Assembly (NCBI GenBank): GCA_030435675.1
Contig: CM059621.1
Location: 9,610,001-9,674,000, forward strand
Length of the DNA: 64,000 nucleotides
Direction: 5' to 3'
Source of the DNA: Steinernema hermaphroditum
Lineage: Eukaryota; Nematoda; Chromadorea; Rhabditida; Steinernematidae
Both the position numbers and the translations under genes were made by a program. The notes beneath the pieces were generated by a model. The model made no database searches. It saw nothing but the letters and a program-made list of their open reading frames with translations, and was not told where the DNA came from. Positions 20,883-31,361 of this stretch are shown here, piece by piece; the stretch's first letter is position 1; every line of letters begins with the position of its first letter.

Positions 20883-23291
20883 TTGAGCAAGAAGATGCGT
20901 CCGTCATACTTCGCACACTTCAAGAAGTGGGCCGACGACAGTGGTGATCGAGAAGTGGTCACGGCTTATTCGATCCGATCGGTAGCCAGCAATCTGCATT
21001 CGTTTGAGGCAGCAGTGCAGAGAGATCTACGCTACCAAAGCAATCAGATCAATCAGCTTGAAGGTCAGATGAGGGACTTGACTCAAAAGATGGGCGAGCT
21101 AAGTGCTGTGCAGCAGAATCTGATGAGAATGATGCAGCAAACGAGTCCCGTCCCGACTGAGCAAGCTATTTTGCAGGAACCGCTGGAAGCCGCGCCAGGA
21201 AATGCCAGCGAGAAGTCTGCGAGTCCTCAAGAGCCCGTGAACTCGGTGGATGGACCAGGATTCGCCCAGATGACGGCATTTGCAGGTAATGACACAGTGC
21301 AATTTGAAGACTGGCTTCGTCATTTCAATGATTTCGCTGACGCGCACTCCACACCGTGGGGTGACGCCCAAAAATTACTTAAGTTGAAATTTTTCCTCGT
21401 AGGTGCAGCGCGCGACCGTTTCGATGAGTTAGCAGATGAGCAAAAGCGATCATTTGCCTGCGCGACTAAAAGCCTAGCGGACTTGTTCAAGTCACCCGCC
21501 CAGCAGGCTGAGGCCAAATGCCAGCTGAGCACCTGCTACCAAGAACCAGGCGAAAGTATCGCTGCGTTTTTGGACAGACTCAAGAAGTTGCTTTTGAAAG
21601 CTTTTCCGTCAAAATCGAAGGTTAAGATCGAGAACAAAATTTTCGACGAGTACATGGATCGAATTGATCCCGAACTCCAATTCTTCCTCTCACAGAAAGC
21701 CCCCACAGATTACAAATCAGCGCTTGCAATCGCCCAAAAGTTACAACAGGAACTCTCTGCGCGCGATATTGCCAAAACACGCAATCTGCAAGATCTTTCT
21801 GATGTAAAAGCGATGATTCACAAGCTATGGGAGAGGCAGGAAAAGAGTGAGCCAAAGAGAGTAACTTTCGAAGACTCGCGTCCCTCTCGTCGAGAACGCT
21901 CCTTCTCGAGAGATCGCAGATCGAGCCGCAGCTCTGAACGGAGATTCCCTCGCAAGGAACGCGCAAGTCGAGACTACTCTCCAGATTACCATCGCTCCAG
22001 CGGCGACGACCGCGACTACCGAGATTCGCGTAGTCACCACCACTCTCGAGACTACAGGGACCCTTGCCGCTACCGCGACGACTCTCGAGATCCTCGAGAC
22101 TCCTGGAATCACCGCGATTCTCGCAGCTCCCGCGACTCTTACGGAACCAGAGAGTCCCGTGGTCCCCGCAGCCGCTGCGACTCACGCGACTACCGTAGCC
22201 CATCGCGCGGTCAGTCACGTGAACGCCGCGAGCCCAGTCACGCGCGTCACTCCCCAGATCGGCACAGATATGATCGCGCTCAATCAGCAGAGCGCAAAGA
22301 TCGCTATGACTCACGCGGCAATCGCGCTTCGCGCAACTGGCAAAGTGAGGATCGGGATCGGGCAAGCGATGACTTCCAACGCAAACCTGTCCAATGCTAT
22401 CGATGCCGTGGGCAAGGCCACGTCGCACGTAACTGCGAAGCGCAGCGCCCAGTCGTAAGCATAATTTCGCCCGCATCGCCTGAGTCATCTGCCGAAATAA
22501 GAGATCAGCTGCGTCAGCTTCAATTAGAAAACGACGCGCTCCTGCAGGAAAATGACAGGTTAGCTCAGATGGTCGACTTTGAGTGCAAGACTCTGGCTCT
22601 GCTTGACGATCCGGATGACGACACTCACTCAGATGAGGACCTGCTGACGATGGAAGAGGAAGTCGCAACACCTCCCCCCGAGGAATCTTCAATTTGCGAC
22701 GAAACAATTCCGACAAATCAGCGATTCGGAAGCAACTGGTGCAGGTTGGTTATTCTATTCTTACTACTTATGACAAAAACAGCTACCACATCTTTGATGT
22801 CAAGTAATCCTCTCTTATGTGACTTAGAAAGAGATCCGGTCTTGTACCGACTCCCAAAATGCATTGAATGTCCTCATTTGGAAATTGACGCACAAAATAA
22901 ACCTCAGAAGTTAGCCTTTGATCTGTATAAGCCAAACATGATCCAATACGAAACGAAAGCCTCTCTTTGTAAGATAGTTACTTCAAGAGTGGAGTACTAC
23001 ACTAACTTCGTAGGTGACCATTTTTCTAATACATTCACCAAAACTCACTCAGTCCAAACGGCAGAGTGTCGTAGAATGATGGCCTTAAAGCAGTGTAAAC
23101 ATGAGAAAATGACTCAAATGGGGAACTTAATTCAAACGAACAACGAATTGACATTCGAGTTTCCGTATGCTATTTTGGGTTCGTTCACCACGAAAGTCAA
23201 AGAAGTCACGAACTGCTTCATTATTGGAACTTCCGTAATGGCTCATTTCGGCTCTGACAACCTAGAATCCCCCATCGGGAGCACTCTATGA
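20883..23291 (+). CDS. Gag fused in frame to an envelope-like segment
   Basis: An 802-residue open frame. Residues about 130-300 form a retrotransposon Gag domain (FEDWLRHFNDFAD region). Residues about 320-510 are very rich in Arg, Ser, Asp and Tyr. A CCHC zinc knuckle, CYRCRGQGHVARNC, follows at about 518-531. Then comes a leucine-zipper-like helix (QLRQLQLENDALLQENDRL). From about residue 620 a hydrophobic stretch (LVILFLLLM) resembles a signal peptide and opens a Cys-rich segment similar in style to envelope-like proteins of nematode LTR elements. The pol region expected between them is absent. I infer that a deletion joined gag to the envelope frame, or that the element uses a fused protein. 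The frame stops at 23291 and envelope-like coding resumes, broken, further on. Confidence 0.82.
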   Translation: MSKKMRPSYFAHFKKWADDSGDREVVTAYSIRSVASNLHSFEAAVQRDLRYQSNQINQLEGQMRDLTQKMGELSAVQQNLMRMMQQTSPVPTEQAILQEPLEAAPGNASEKSASPQEPVNSVDGPGFAQMTAFAGNDTVQFEDWLRHFNDFADAHSTPWGDAQKLLKLKFFLVGAARDRFDELADEQKRSFACATKSLADLFKSPAQQAEAKCQLSTCYQEPGESIAAFLDRLKKLLLKAFPSKSKVKIENKIFDEYMDRIDPELQFFLSQKAPTDYKSALAIAQKLQQELSARDIAKTRNLQDLSDVKAMIHKLWERQEKSEPKRVTFEDSRPSRRERSFSRDRRSSRSSERRFPRKERASRDYSPDYHRSSGDDRDYRDSRSHHHSRDYRDPCRYRDDSRDPRDSWNHRDSRSSRDSYGTRESRGPRSRCDSRDYRSPSRGQSRERREPSHARHSPDRHRYDRAQSAERKDRYDSRGNRASRNWQSEDRDRASDDFQRKPVQCYRCRGQGHVARNCEAQRPVVSIISPASPESSAEIRDQLRQLQLENDALLQENDRLAQMVDFECKTLALLDDPDDDTHSDEDLLTMEEEVATPPPEESSICDETIPTNQRFGSNWCRLVILFLLLMTKTATTSLMSSNPLLCDLERDPVLYRLPKCIECPHLEIDAQNKPQKLAFDLYKPNMIQYETKASLCKIVTSRVEYYTNFVGDHFSNTFTKTHSVQTAECRRMMALKQCKHEKMTQMGNLIQTNNELTFEFPYAILGSFTTKVKEVTNCFIIGTSVMAHFGSDNLESPIGSTL

Positions 23292-24800
23292 TGTCACTAT
23301 CATGAGGGCCATTGTGCTCTTGCGGATGGTTCCATGCTTTTGTGGGTACCTGAGAAAGAACAACGCTGCCAATTCGTCCACCTAGATAATTGGTCAGGTA
23401 CGGCCATTGGCAACGGATGGATAGCCGACTCAAAATAATTCGCCCTCACTTTCGCACAACCTCCAGAAATCATAGTTGACTGCGACCGATCCTTGGCTCT
23501 ATCCATCCAAGGTTATGCAGTTCCCGTAGAGCAAGCACCCAGCGGAGACAAAAATAGCAGAAGAAAGCGTTCACCTCTCAAATTTCACCGTCCAGGATCC
23601 GTTTTGAGCAACCAACTCGCTGCTCAACTCACAGCTCTTGATCATGACATCATCGAGTCAGAAAACGCCATGTACGTGCATGCCTTTTCTGCCCTATGCG
23701 CTAACATGAACCTTCTCCTGGAAACAACGCTGGCGACTGCTCACACCAACCCAACGTTCTTAGCGCGGCTGCTCCTCAATGAATCCTCGATAGTAGCCTC
23801 GCTAACCCCACCTTGACACTTTAGAGATTTGGCCATGCGCTCCAATTATGGACAGTGATCTTGTCTTCGAGTCTCACTCGTGTCGCGGTGGCGAGCGGTC
23901 GGTCCCTCCGGTCGCTCTCCGAGTGTCCGGTTGGTCTGATGGTAAACCCTGTGGCAGTTGCTGGCTTCCAGAGGGAATTGGGACACCCGGAAGCCGTAGT
24001 CCCACCACCGCTGACAAACAAGATGTCCGACGCCAGGAATCCGGCTGCGTGAGATGTCACCCTGAAGGTCGCCGACGCTCTGAGGACCACCGAAGACGCA
24101 ATTCCCGGACCATGAACTCATCTCTCCGAAGAAGATGCGAGCTCAAAAGCCTCCTCTGTCCCGCAAACGCCCCGGGAAGAAGAAGTTCTACTGCCATTTC
24201 CGAAGTTTTGCCGTCTTCCACATGCCCCGTGATGCGCGCCGTCTCCGACCGGTTCGCCATAAGCGCCACGCCAGGGATGAAGCCGGCTAAAACGAGACAT
24301 CCTTTGTTTGTCTATTATTCGGTGTCGTGCAAGGCGCAAGCCTTTGATTCACGAAATAAACTCGTAAACTCGTAAACTCGATCTTGTCTTCCTCCCGGAA
24401 AATGACACTTGCCATGAATTCCCGAAAGTTAGCTTCAAAGTCGCGAACATTTCTCGCACAGCTCACTATGACCCAACAACCCAAGTTCTGTCCCAAACCT
24501 CTCACCAAATCCCGCGTGACATTAAGAGGACCTTGTACATAACTAAGGGAACCCAACTTCTCAAGGTCGATAAAAACTCGGGAAAGATAACCATAGTCAA
24601 CGACCCCATCAGGCAGTTGTCTCTAGGTAACAACGAACTCTTAGTTCCAAGGATGCATGTTCTAGCCTTTCACAACTTAGTAATCACCAATGTTTCGGAA
24701 CTACTCCCTTCACTCGACCTCCACCCTACCACGAGGACATGGATACCAGTGAGTAAGGTCCTTCCACCAAAGGTCTTCAGCGCTTTGCGCTCCACTTAAA
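23292..24800 (+). pseudogene. Broken remainder of the envelope-like region
   Basis: Open pieces at about 23493-23816 and 24533-24799 continue an envelope-like product in different phases, separated by stops and frame changes. The first piece has a polybasic run followed by a helical, hydrophobic stretch. The second lies just before the 41-base array. The middle (about 23850-24380) does not fit the same frame. The region as it stands cannot give a complete envelope. Confidence 0.55.
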
Positions 24801-24958
24801 CCTTCCTTCCACCTTCTACAGCGCTTTGCGCTCCACCCAGATCATTCCCTAGCTGTCTCCAGCGCCTTGCGCTCTACTCAAACTTTGGCTTACTTTTCTT
24901 CAGCGCTTTGCGCTCCACTTCAATTCTATCTCCAACTTCTCCAGCGCTTTGCGCTCAC
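24778..24958 (+). repeat. Five hairpin repeats at an exact 41-base period
   Basis: CAGCGCTTTGCGCTC starts at 24778, 24819, 24860, 24901 and 24942. The core AGCGC-loop-GCGCT is a perfect 5-base-pair hairpin in all five. Copy 3 changes only the loop (CTT for TTT). The spacers between cores differ in sequence but not in length. A period of 41 is not a multiple of three, so it does not encode a peptide repeat. Confidence 0.9.
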
Positions 24959-25435
24959 GTTTAAGCCCTGATTCCCCGCCCACGTGATGAAATTACAACT
25001 ACGCCCTCTCACCATCCACAACTCTTTGCTAAACCGTCAGTACAAGCAGCTAGGCACTGCCGAATCGCTGGTACTCCTGCACCCGAGTTTGATGACTGTG
25101 CTCCCCGAACAACGGATTCCATCTTCACAACGTTCCTCGAAATCCTCCACCACCTCCACACCACCATGGACGCGCCCGGACTCTACGACTCATCTCGGAT
25201 CGTCCGCATCATTGCGGCCCACAACACCAGGCCACTGCAGGAGAACGACGGCTACTCGCCCATGCAAGCCATCGCTGCCGTCACTCAAGCCTGATCCTCC
25301 TAGTCCTCTGTGTTCGCATTGTACTTTGTCATTTGTTGTTCTGTGTACCCCGTGGTCTTCACGCCGTTTGAACTTCCTCCCCCGCCTCCCTTGTTTTCCC
25401 TTGATTATCGGGACGATAATCCCGTAAGATGGGTG

Positions 25436-25756
25436 TTGTAAGGGTGTCCATGGGCCATGCCCACGATTTGAAATCATTAACAAAGCCTCCTCTCTCCTAA
25501 TGTCTAACAATTACACTAGATTCCTCTCTTTCATTCTCAACTAGGAAAACCCAAACAAAAGACCATGGGAATCGGACAGCTGATCCCGCACGGCGATAAG
25601 ACTCGCCGAGCCTGGGAACCAGGCGGAGCTCCAGCTGATTCACGCTTCCGGTGAAACTAAATAAAAGGGAGCCAAACGTGCTCTCTTGGTCAGAGACGCA
25701 GTCAAGACTTGTTCAAGACTCCGTGAGCCTCAGTTAGCCAACGCCTAACTGGTTCT
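25436..25756 (+). repeat. 3' LTR
   Basis: Same 321 bases as the 5' LTR, offset by 5,221. The right flank is CTAC. The 20 bases before it (CCCGTAAGATGGGTG) are a weak polypurine candidate. Confidence 0.92.
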
Positions 25757-26179
25757 CTACTCATCCCCGCGATTTGGTCTTTGTGCACTTACAAAGAGAG
25801 GTCCCAAACTGTCCCACACCGATTCGGCTGAAATTTGGCAGGGAGAGATAGAGGGAGAGAGAGGTGCTAGAGTGTAACAAAACCTGATAGGTTTCATCGG
25901 TGAATGGGGGTTTAAGCTGTACTTTGTAGTCGATTTTAACCGCTTAATTTTAAGGTCTCCTGGTGCGATGTCCTTGATTCCTCAAAATATACGGTATTCT
26001 TGTCAGTCTTTGTCGTTTTTTGACGGGTTTTCTAAGGTTTTCGGCATTTAGAGCCAAAATCTACATTGTAAGTTAACAGCCATGTTCTTGTAGCAAGAAA
26101 ACTGGTAAAAAAACGACAAAACTGACACCGATACCGTATATCTTGTGGCGTCAGAGATATCGCACCAGGACACCTTACA
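25757..26179. other. Repeat-rich AT stretch, no gene seen
   Basis: The sequence after the LTR element has poly-A/T runs and CAAAACTGACA-type words but no supported exon. Confidence 0.3.
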
Positions 26180-26970
26180 ATGACAGAGGACAAAGTCACC
26201 TACCTTAAATATTACCCAAAATACGCAAACGATCGTGCTCTGAGACGCCAGTCTACGGTCTCGAGTTCGATTCCCACAGAGAATCTTCTATGTTTCGATT
26301 TTCCTTCTTTTCACCGAAACTGTATATTATTATGTTTCTTGGTGTTTAACAACACCGTTTCTTGTCTTGCATCAAATGTAGCCTAAAAAACCTTTTGCAC
26401 GAATCCGAACTGGTAACCCAGATTTCACTTTTGTGGTGAAGCTGTTTTTCGTTCTTTCACGGTCCCCTCTCTTTTGCTAATTACCTCAGGACATCAAACC
26501 AAAGAAGAATGGCAGGGATGGGTGTCGAACTCGGATCCCAAGAACGGCAACCAAAAGACTATCCAGCTCGACCACATAAACAGTTGCCTCTCAGCCAGCA
26601 AAGTTGGCTATATTCAATAAAACGCGACTTTCAGAAGGCATTTACGCATATATGTGTTTGTATTGGCCAGAATCGAATAGGATCTGTCGTTCTGACATCT
26701 TAAACGATTAGGGGAGAAGGGGGAACGCGAAAGAATGAAAATCAACTCCACGGCAAAGGTGAAATTCGGGTTACCAGTTCCGATTCCTGCAAAGGGTTCC
26801 AAACCAAAGACCAGTGTTGGTAAACGCCAGGAGATGTGAAAATATGCTGTTATGGTTAGAAGAAAGAAGATGGAAGCACAATAAAACCTGGTTGGGCTCG
26901 AACCCGAACCCGAGACCGTAGACTGGCGTCTCAGAGCACCACCCCTCGACCACACGAGCAAAACGTACCA
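26180..26970. repeat. Cluster of tRNA-like SINE heads
   Basis: Three tRNA-like units lie here. The plus-strand unit at about 26230-26278 has GCTCTGAGACGCCAGTCTAC and GAGTTCGATTCCC. A minus-strand unit at about 26515-26585 has TGGTCGAGCTGG and GAGTTCGACACCC. A second minus-strand unit at about 26880-26962 has TGGTCGAGGGGT, the same GACGCCAGTCTAC word and GGGTTCGAGCCC. The first and third are related and point towards each other, like divergent arms of an old inverted pair. No intact tRNA fold was found. Confidence 0.55.
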
Positions 26971-27112
26971 AATATCAGCTCGATCTACGCGTATCACTTG
27001 GAAACAGTCCCTTGTGAGGGCCAGAGGTGGAAATTCCACGGAGGAGATAGCTTTTTCATCTTTCCGACATGTGTTTACTCTAGTTTTTTTGTCTGCTGTC
27101 TTGTCCAAACTG

Positions 27113-27609
27113 GCGATAATGAAAACGAATAAAAACCGGACATTCGCGGTACGAGACCTCAGCATGTAAGTGCGATGTTCTGAATGCATCGATCTGATCC
27201 GCATCCCAGGGAAGACTGTCCGAATAAAGACGAAATTGCTTTCTTCACACTCTTTTATGGGCCCGAAATTTCTTGCGGGTGGGGTCTTTGCGTCGTTTCT
27301 GTCCAGCTGATGACTTTTCACTTATTTACACACGATCCACGGGGATTAAAGAGTTTCAGGGTTTATCAATATTTGTTTTTCACACAGCGTGGTTCTGTAT
27401 CTCCTTATAATACGTGAAGCAGCGATTTGTGTTGTGATCAGTGATGGTCTCTGAGCAAAAAGATCAGATCGCACCGCCTGTTCTACTTGCATTTGGAGCG
27501 ACATGAAAGCGATTCGATGCGGATCAGATCGATGCATTCAGAACATCGCACTTACATGCTGAGGTCTCGTACCGCGAATGTCCGGTTTTTATTCGCTTTC
27601 ATTATTCGC
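27113..27609. repeat. Foldback with 93-base arms
   Basis: Arms 27113-27205 and 27516-27609 are near-perfect reverse complements (ends GCGATAATGAAAACG and CGCTTTCATTATTCGC). They include GGTACGAGACCTCAGCATGT. The loop of 310 bases contains the first copy of a segment repeated at 30.4-31.0 kb. Confidence 0.8.
27204..27460 (+). repeat. Duplicated segment, copy 1 (empty site)
   Basis: About 257 bases starting TCCCAGGGAAGACTGTCC are repeated in the same direction at 30363-31034. There the copy is split by a 407-base MITE. Here ATCCACGG at about 27334 is present only once, showing the pre-insertion state. Confidence 0.88.
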
Positions 27610-27831
27610 ATTCAAATCGCTTTCATGTCGCTCCGCCAGATACAGATCTACAAAACAATGTTGAGTTTTTATGAAATGACATCTCGTACGTGAAGAAAGA
27701 CGCGATTCATGCACAAACTCAAAAATCCCATTGTAATTTCGGCGCTGTACGAACACACGATTCTTATGACGCCGCGAAAGGCGTGGCGGGAGCCTCCGAA
27801 GAGATTTTTAAATCTGAGTATATGTTCCTAC

Positions 27832-28220
27832 CAGAGATGCCGACGAGTCCGAAAACGAGTCCGGACTCGTTTCAGAATTCCAAGCGAGTCCGGACTCGAG
27901 TCCGCAAACGAGTCCCGTCGCGTGTCACTTTTATTTGTAACGGGCGATTACGGTGTACTGTTTTTGCGCTCTTTCGTATGGGTTTTGCGGCTACTGTCTT
28001 TATGCGTTTATGCATAGATTATGCGTTTTATAGCCTGAAAAATGACTAGATTTTAGACTAGCTCAAAATGAACAGAATAAGACGCACACTCGTTTTGGAC
28101 TCGAGACTCGACGAGTCCGGCAAATTTTTTCGAGTCGGACTCGGACTCGATAGAAATTTTGAAACGAGTCAGGACTCGGACTCGGACTCGATGGGATTTC
28201 GGACTCGTTCGGCATCACTG
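27832..28220. mobile_element. hAT-type MITE rich in GAGTC repeats
   Basis: Ends CAGAGATGCCGACGAGTCCG and CGGACTCGTTCGGCATCACTG are imperfect inverted repeats. The flanks are GTTCCTAC and GTTTCTAC, an 8-base duplication with one mismatch. The interior is largely made of GGACTCG/CGAGTCC words on both sides, so each half is itself a degenerate short tandem repeat. No coding capacity. Confidence 0.78.
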
Positions 28221-28557
28221 GTTTCTACTCATATGTACTATTTCATGTTATAATTATTACATAAATTAATCAAAAATAAGAGAAACCTATGTTTGTTGGT
28301 TGGGGTTTGAATTCGCAAAGGAGTCTGTATATAGTTGTCAAAAGTCCATTTCATTTCCAAGGCGACGTAGGCCAACCTTGGTGGACACAGATTGGCCCTA
28401 GCTAGCGGTAGCCCTAAGAAAGCAGAAGAAGCACCTAAAGGGTGTGGTGGGAGAAGATGATTATCGACCGCACCACCTCCAGTTCCCATTCGAAATAATA
28501 GTACACTTCCCAGACTGTCTAGCAAATATCTTTTAATGGACTCTTTACATTTATCAG

Positions 28558-29839
28558 CTATCTCTGTTCACATCGAACGTAGCGTTCACAATATGACAAC
28601 CAATCGTTATTCGAAGCTTCGTGCGAGCGGCCCGGTAGTATCTTCAGATCGTCCTCCCATCTAACACGCGGTCTTCCGCATAGTCGTTTCACTTCATCGC
28701 AGTCTGCAGATAACTTCCATAAAGTCGTTCTTTGAGACCATTTCGCCTTCTCCGCTAGTAACTTTCTCGCAAAATTCCATTTCCTTCTTCTTGCAGCTTC
28801 CTTCCAATCCGATAGATTCGTTCTTCGTCGAATTTCCTGGTTTCGCACTTTATCGATAAGTCTAATCCCAAGTATTCTTCTCTCCATTTGCTTCTGGGCA
28901 CGCTCTATTCTTTCCCAAGTTGCTTTTGTGAGAGTCCATGTCTCACATCCGTATAACGCCACAGGTTGTATACACTGATCAATCAGTCGCTTCTTAAGAG
29001 GAGTTGACACCCGTCGATAAGTAAGAAATTGCCAGTATCGGCTGTACGCTGCTCAGGAAGATGATATCCTTCGCGATATTTCCGAGTTGTCCAAGATATG
29101 TAAATTCAGCAACTTTCTCTATAATCTCGCTTCCTGACATCAATTCTCTCCCATCGTAAGGGATTTGATCTTGATTCATTCACTTTATCTTCGACGAGTT
29201 TATCTTCAATCCGATATTAGCCGCGGCTCCGGTAAATTCTTCAAGTAAATCCTGGACTTCATCGAAGCTGTGAGATAGCAGTACAATATCATCTGCGTGC
29301 GCTAAGTAATTCAGTCTGGTGCCGTTTATCATTACCCCTCGGGCGCTCCAATTTAACTTCTCGGTAACGTACTGCAGCGCAAGTATGCAGGGGAGAGAGA
29401 GAGTCGCCCTGACGAACACCTTTATTCGTTTCGAACTCGGCTGCCTGACCGTCGATAAAAACCGCTGACTTCCCGTTTGCGTATAGTAATTTGATCATGT
29501 TCACCACAGTGGCATCGACTTCATACTAATGTAGAGCTTCCCAGATGGCATTGAATTCTATACTATCGAAAGGTTTTGAGAAATCCACGAAGACAGCATA
29601 TAAAGGCATGTTATATTCGTATAATTTTTTTCGATGATGTTGAGCGTCTGTATATGATCCGTGGTAGAGAATCCAGAGCGAAATGCAGCCTGTTTCATCG
29701 GGAAAGGCGTGTTTAAAGTATCAATAATCGTCTGAATACGCTTCGTCAATATCTTTGCCAGTGTCTTATACATTGTCGAAAGTAAGCTGATAGGTCGGTA
29801 ATTCGAAAATCGTAATGGACTCTGTGTTTGCAAATTCAT
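28558..29839 (-). pseudogene. RTE-type reverse transcriptase remnant
   Basis: Minus-strand pieces in different phases read, in order, YRPISLLSTMYKTLAK, then a reverse transcriptase palm region with RQGDSLSP and the catalytic-box remnant ADDIVLLS, then ALYGCETWTLTKATWERIER and a tail with GRPRVRWEDDL. These are hallmarks of RTE/CR1-like non-LTR elements. Several frameshifts and stops, and no endonuclease domain, mark it as a 5'-truncated dead copy. Seen directly: the motifs. The family name is inferred. Confidence 0.82.
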
Positions 29840-30011
29840 TTTAATTTTTCAATGTTCAATGAGCGGTCGGAGTTGTCTCATAGACTTCTGTGCAATGTCT
29901 GCCAATAAGGTATGTATTTCAGACAGTCTTAATGAATCACAGTCTAGACGCTACTGCCGAAATCTTCCAAACAAATATTTCGATCCAGTCGGGACCTGTC
30001 TGATCGAGGGT

Positions 30012-30175
30012 ATAAAGATCCTCGAGGACGTGGCGTTCCCAGACCCTCGAGGAATTCGATCGGAAACCCCAATCGAAACCCGGTCAGAAGCGCTCCTCGG
30101 CAGCGAAACGGCCTTCGGCGCGGCGATCGCTATCGCCCTTCTTGTAGCCTTGACCCTTCGGAGGCGGACGCCACT
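30012..30175. repeat. Dispersed repeat, copy 2
   Basis: Partner of 17440-17605, sharing CGAAACCCGGTCAGAAGCGC and CCTTGACCCTTCGGAGGCGG. Non-coding. Confidence 0.65.
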
Positions 30176-30362
30176 TCGCGCCTCGAGGGCCTTCTGGCGC
30201 CTTCGATCGCCGCGGCCCCTAATCCTAATCTCCGCCGTGTGGCCCTGTAGTCTTCTGTTTCAGAAAAGGCCCTTCTGCCCCCTTTTGTAACTTCTCTGCT
30301 TTCACGATGCACGACGACTAGGCTTGGGGTTCGCTGACCTAGCCTCGAGAGAAGATTGGTAC

Positions 30363-31034
30363 TCCCAGGGAAGACTGTCCGAATAAAGACGAAATTGCTT
30401 TCTTCACACTCTTTTATGGGCCCGAAATTTCTTGCGGGTGGGGTCTTTGCGTCGTTTCTGTCCAGCTGATGACTTTTCACTTATTTACACACGATCCACG
30501 GCAGTGATGGGAACTCGAGCCGATTTCGCAATCCGAGCCACCCGGACCAGTCAGAATAACCGAAAACCGAAAGAAAAAAAAACCGAAACCGAAGCCGGCT
30601 CGGTTAGGCGGGTAGTCCGAGCCGGGTCGGGATTCCGCAATCCAGCTCGGCCCGGCTCGGATCGACTCGAGCCGAAACCCGAGCCGACAATATATACTAG
30701 GGACAATTCTGACTGTTCGCGGGGAGCGGTAATAAGGGCGCAGACGACGAGAGACAATTGGCGTACAGCGGCGGAGCAACGGGCATCCGATTTTCTCTCG
30801 TCGTCTGCTACCGCTCTCCGCGAACGGTCGAAATTTTCCCTGGTATATATGGCCGGCTCGGGTTCGGCTCGGCTCAGAGGCTCGGGTCCGGCTCGGTTCC
30901 CATCTCTGATCCACGGGGATTAAAGAGTTTCAGGGTTTATCAATGTTTGTTTTTCACACAGCGTGGTTCTGTATCTCCTTATAATACGTGAAGCAGCGAT
31001 TTCTGTTGTGATCAGTGATGGTCTCTGAGCAAAA
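30363..31034 (+). repeat. Duplicated segment, copy 2 (split by MITE)
   Basis: Second copy of the 27204-27460 segment, in the same orientation, with the MITE at 30502-30908 inserted in it. Both sides continue the copy-1 sequence exactly as expected. Confidence 0.88.
30502..30908. mobile_element. hAT-type MITE with provable 8-base duplication
   Basis: Ends CAGTGATGGGAAC and GTTCCCATCTCTG are inverted repeats with one mismatch. The flanks are exact ATCCACGG (30494-30501 and 30909-30916), and the empty site is seen in the paralogous copy at 27.3 kb. The inner part is a second palindrome around CGTCGTCTGC. Near both ends are GAGCCG/CGGCTC-rich tandem words. No transposase. Confidence 0.92.
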
Positions 31035-31361
31035 ACGGTATCTGATAGCGAAAAGCCATTGACAGGAAAGTGGCCACAAACTGTGCGCGTCGACGCGGAC
31101 GACGCAAGAAGATGGCAGACAATAGGACTAATCGCTCATTCACAGAGAACTGCTTCTTGTCGCCACAAACACGATGTGACTTTATTTGGAAACAGAGTAT
31201 GTTGTGATTCCACGTAGAGAGAGGGTCATCGAGTACATCGTGGGCACTTTGGAGTAACAGTGAGTGGGGCACACTTCCTGTTTTTGTTTTCTTGTGAGGA
31301 TTTCCGACATCAGAGCGCCCTGATTTCTCTCTATTCCGTCCACTTTCTTGGTTCCAGGTTC
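31035..31361. promoter_or_regulatory. Upstream region of the AJM-1-like gene
   Basis: 327 bases without a supported coding exon. It ends in an acceptor GGTTCCAG, 4 bases before the ATG at 31362. GAGTAACAG|TGAGTG near 31256 could be a donor of an untranslated exon. Confidence 0.35.

Larger units (their letters stand above)
20215..25756 (+). mobile_element. LTR retrotransposon lacking pol (gag plus envelope-like)
   Basis: This is a full-length LTR element of about 5.54 kb with 321-base LTRs that look identical by eye. It is bounded by a 4-base target duplication CTAC (20211-20214 and 25757-25760). A primer-binding site follows the 5' LTR. A single long frame encodes a Gag with a CCHC knuckle that runs directly into an envelope-like segment. 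No protease, reverse transcriptase, RNase H or integrase motif was found in any frame. Identical LTRs mean recent insertion, so its enzymes were probably supplied by a related complete element. The 4-base duplication and the Gag fold fit the Ty3/Gypsy group. It is an old-virus-like copy in an invertebrate genome and is broken in the envelope part. Confidence 0.9.

Noticed and set aside
24778..24958. CRISPR-like array (short palindromic repeats with different spacers)
   Set aside because: The DNA is from an animal with introns, the array is inside an LTR element, and spacers plus repeats have a strict 41-base period with similar low-complexity spacers. No cas-like gene is present.
25190..25510. 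Gene on the minus strand at the end of the LTR element
   Set aside because: It overlaps the 3' LTR and the degenerate envelope region and has no family likeness.
30502..30908. Mutator-type element with a 9-base duplication
   Set aside because: GATCCACGG could be read as 9 bases, but the first G belongs to the end of the element (…CTCTG). With 8 bases the ends match other hAT-type elements here.
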